DNA of 64,000 nt, taken from assembly GCA_963752225.1 (NCBI GenBank), contig CAVVXS010000009.1, positions 930,001-994,000 on the forward strand, given 5' to 3'. The position numbers and the translations under genes were made by a program. The notes below the pieces were generated by a model, which searched no databases, was not told where the DNA came from, and worked only from the letters and a program-made list of their open reading frames with translations. Shown here piece after piece: positions 63,773 through 64,000 of this stretch. The stretch's first letter is position 1; the number at the start of each line of letters is the position of its first letter. The stretch is from JBBROS01 sp963752225. Lineage in GTDB: Bacteria > Pseudomonadota > Alphaproteobacteria > Acetobacterales > Acetobacteraceae.

Positions 63773-64000
63773 GCGTCCCTTCCTCCCGGCCTGCGCGGCG
63801 CGCTCGCTCAACTCTGGTTCCGGTGCGTTTGGCGGTGGGTTCCGGTGGGTTGGCGGTGGGTTTCAAAAGCGCCAAATCCACCGAGCTAACTCGTTGTGTT
63901 CAGGCATTATTTTGGTTCAACGGTGTGTTTGGTGTGTTTGTTTTTCTAAGCTTACGTGAGAAATGTCACTCTGACACTTATAGGGAGCGGGGTCTGGAGA
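63773..64000. other. Repeat-containing region at right edge of window
   Basis: No gene found. GGCGGTGGGTT occurs at 63831-63841 and 63852-63862, 21 bases apart, and TTCCGGTG occurs at 63818-63825 and 63840-63847. Further right are GGTGTGTTT tandem words near 63921-63939 and AT-rich stretches. The next gene probably begins beyond base 64000. Confidence 0.45.

Noticed and set aside
63818..63940. CRISPR array
   Set aside because: Repeats are 8-11 bases, with no uniform 28-36-base repeat units, and there are no cas genes.

Overview
The window is one contiguous piece of a very GC-rich alphaproteobacterial genome. Gene content points to Rhodospirillales, most likely an Acetobacteraceae relative: polyhydroxyalkanoate genes with PhaR, the zinc-ribbon/ftsE/ftsX/DUF218/plsC cluster, a GloB next to a small methyltransferase, and GC-rich palindromic intergenic repeats containing CCCCTGGACCCC. 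This placement is inference from content, not from a marker gene.

Layout. Bases 1-3417 hold the 3' end of a molybdenum hydroxylase large subunit and a membrane GGDEF/EAL protein whose EAL half looks inactive. Bases 3715-14507 form one long co-directional run for acyl-chain catabolism: acyl-CoA ligase, MerR regulator, thiolase, fused hydroxyacyl-CoA dehydrogenase/enoyl-CoA hydratase, long acyl-CoA dehydrogenase, SDR, alpha/beta hydrolase and a Baeyer-Villiger-type monooxygenase. An outer-membrane barrel (14834-15862) and a complete branched-chain-amino-acid-type ABC importer (16126-20796) follow. Bases 15885-16043 and 20799-21175 are gene remnants (HAD hydrolase; NorD with a frameshift). Bases 21431-22930 are an AT-richer, probably acquired, PD-(D/E)XK nuclease-like gene broken by an in-frame TGA.

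Bases 23192-51148 are mostly chromosomal housekeeping and accessory genes: luciferase-like oxidoreductase, M20 amidohydrolase, ftsEX cluster with plsC, DUF2125 protein, XRE regulator, the PHA block (phaR, PhaC-like hydrolase, phaA, phaB), GST/gloB/methyltransferase, receiver protein, TauE, an MBOAT/SGNH-like O-acylation pair, orphan metal-binding lipoprotein-like SBP, YgjP-type peptidase, MFS exporter, OprP-like porin, lipoprotein, class A PBP, S1C protease and a D-2-hydroxyacid dehydrogenase.

A tRNA-Leu(UAA) at 51166-51248 marks the left edge of an integrated element that runs to the right end of the window. A tyrosine integrase (51351-52431) next to the tRNA is frameshifted. The cargo is a set of small hypothetical proteins, an HTH regulator, a HAD-type phosphatase, a Lon-like AAA+ ATPase, a SNF2 helicase with AT-hook and ribbon-helix-helix-like tail, a HExxH zincin and a prim-pol/helicase protein. 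Three intergenic regions of this element share a TGTTGACA/TGTCAACA motif, once as a perfect 10-10-10 inverted repeat, suggesting one regulator controls the whole element. A candidate antisense RNA lies in the leader of the primase gene. This replication/regulation cassette is the best candidate for an undescribed system in the window.
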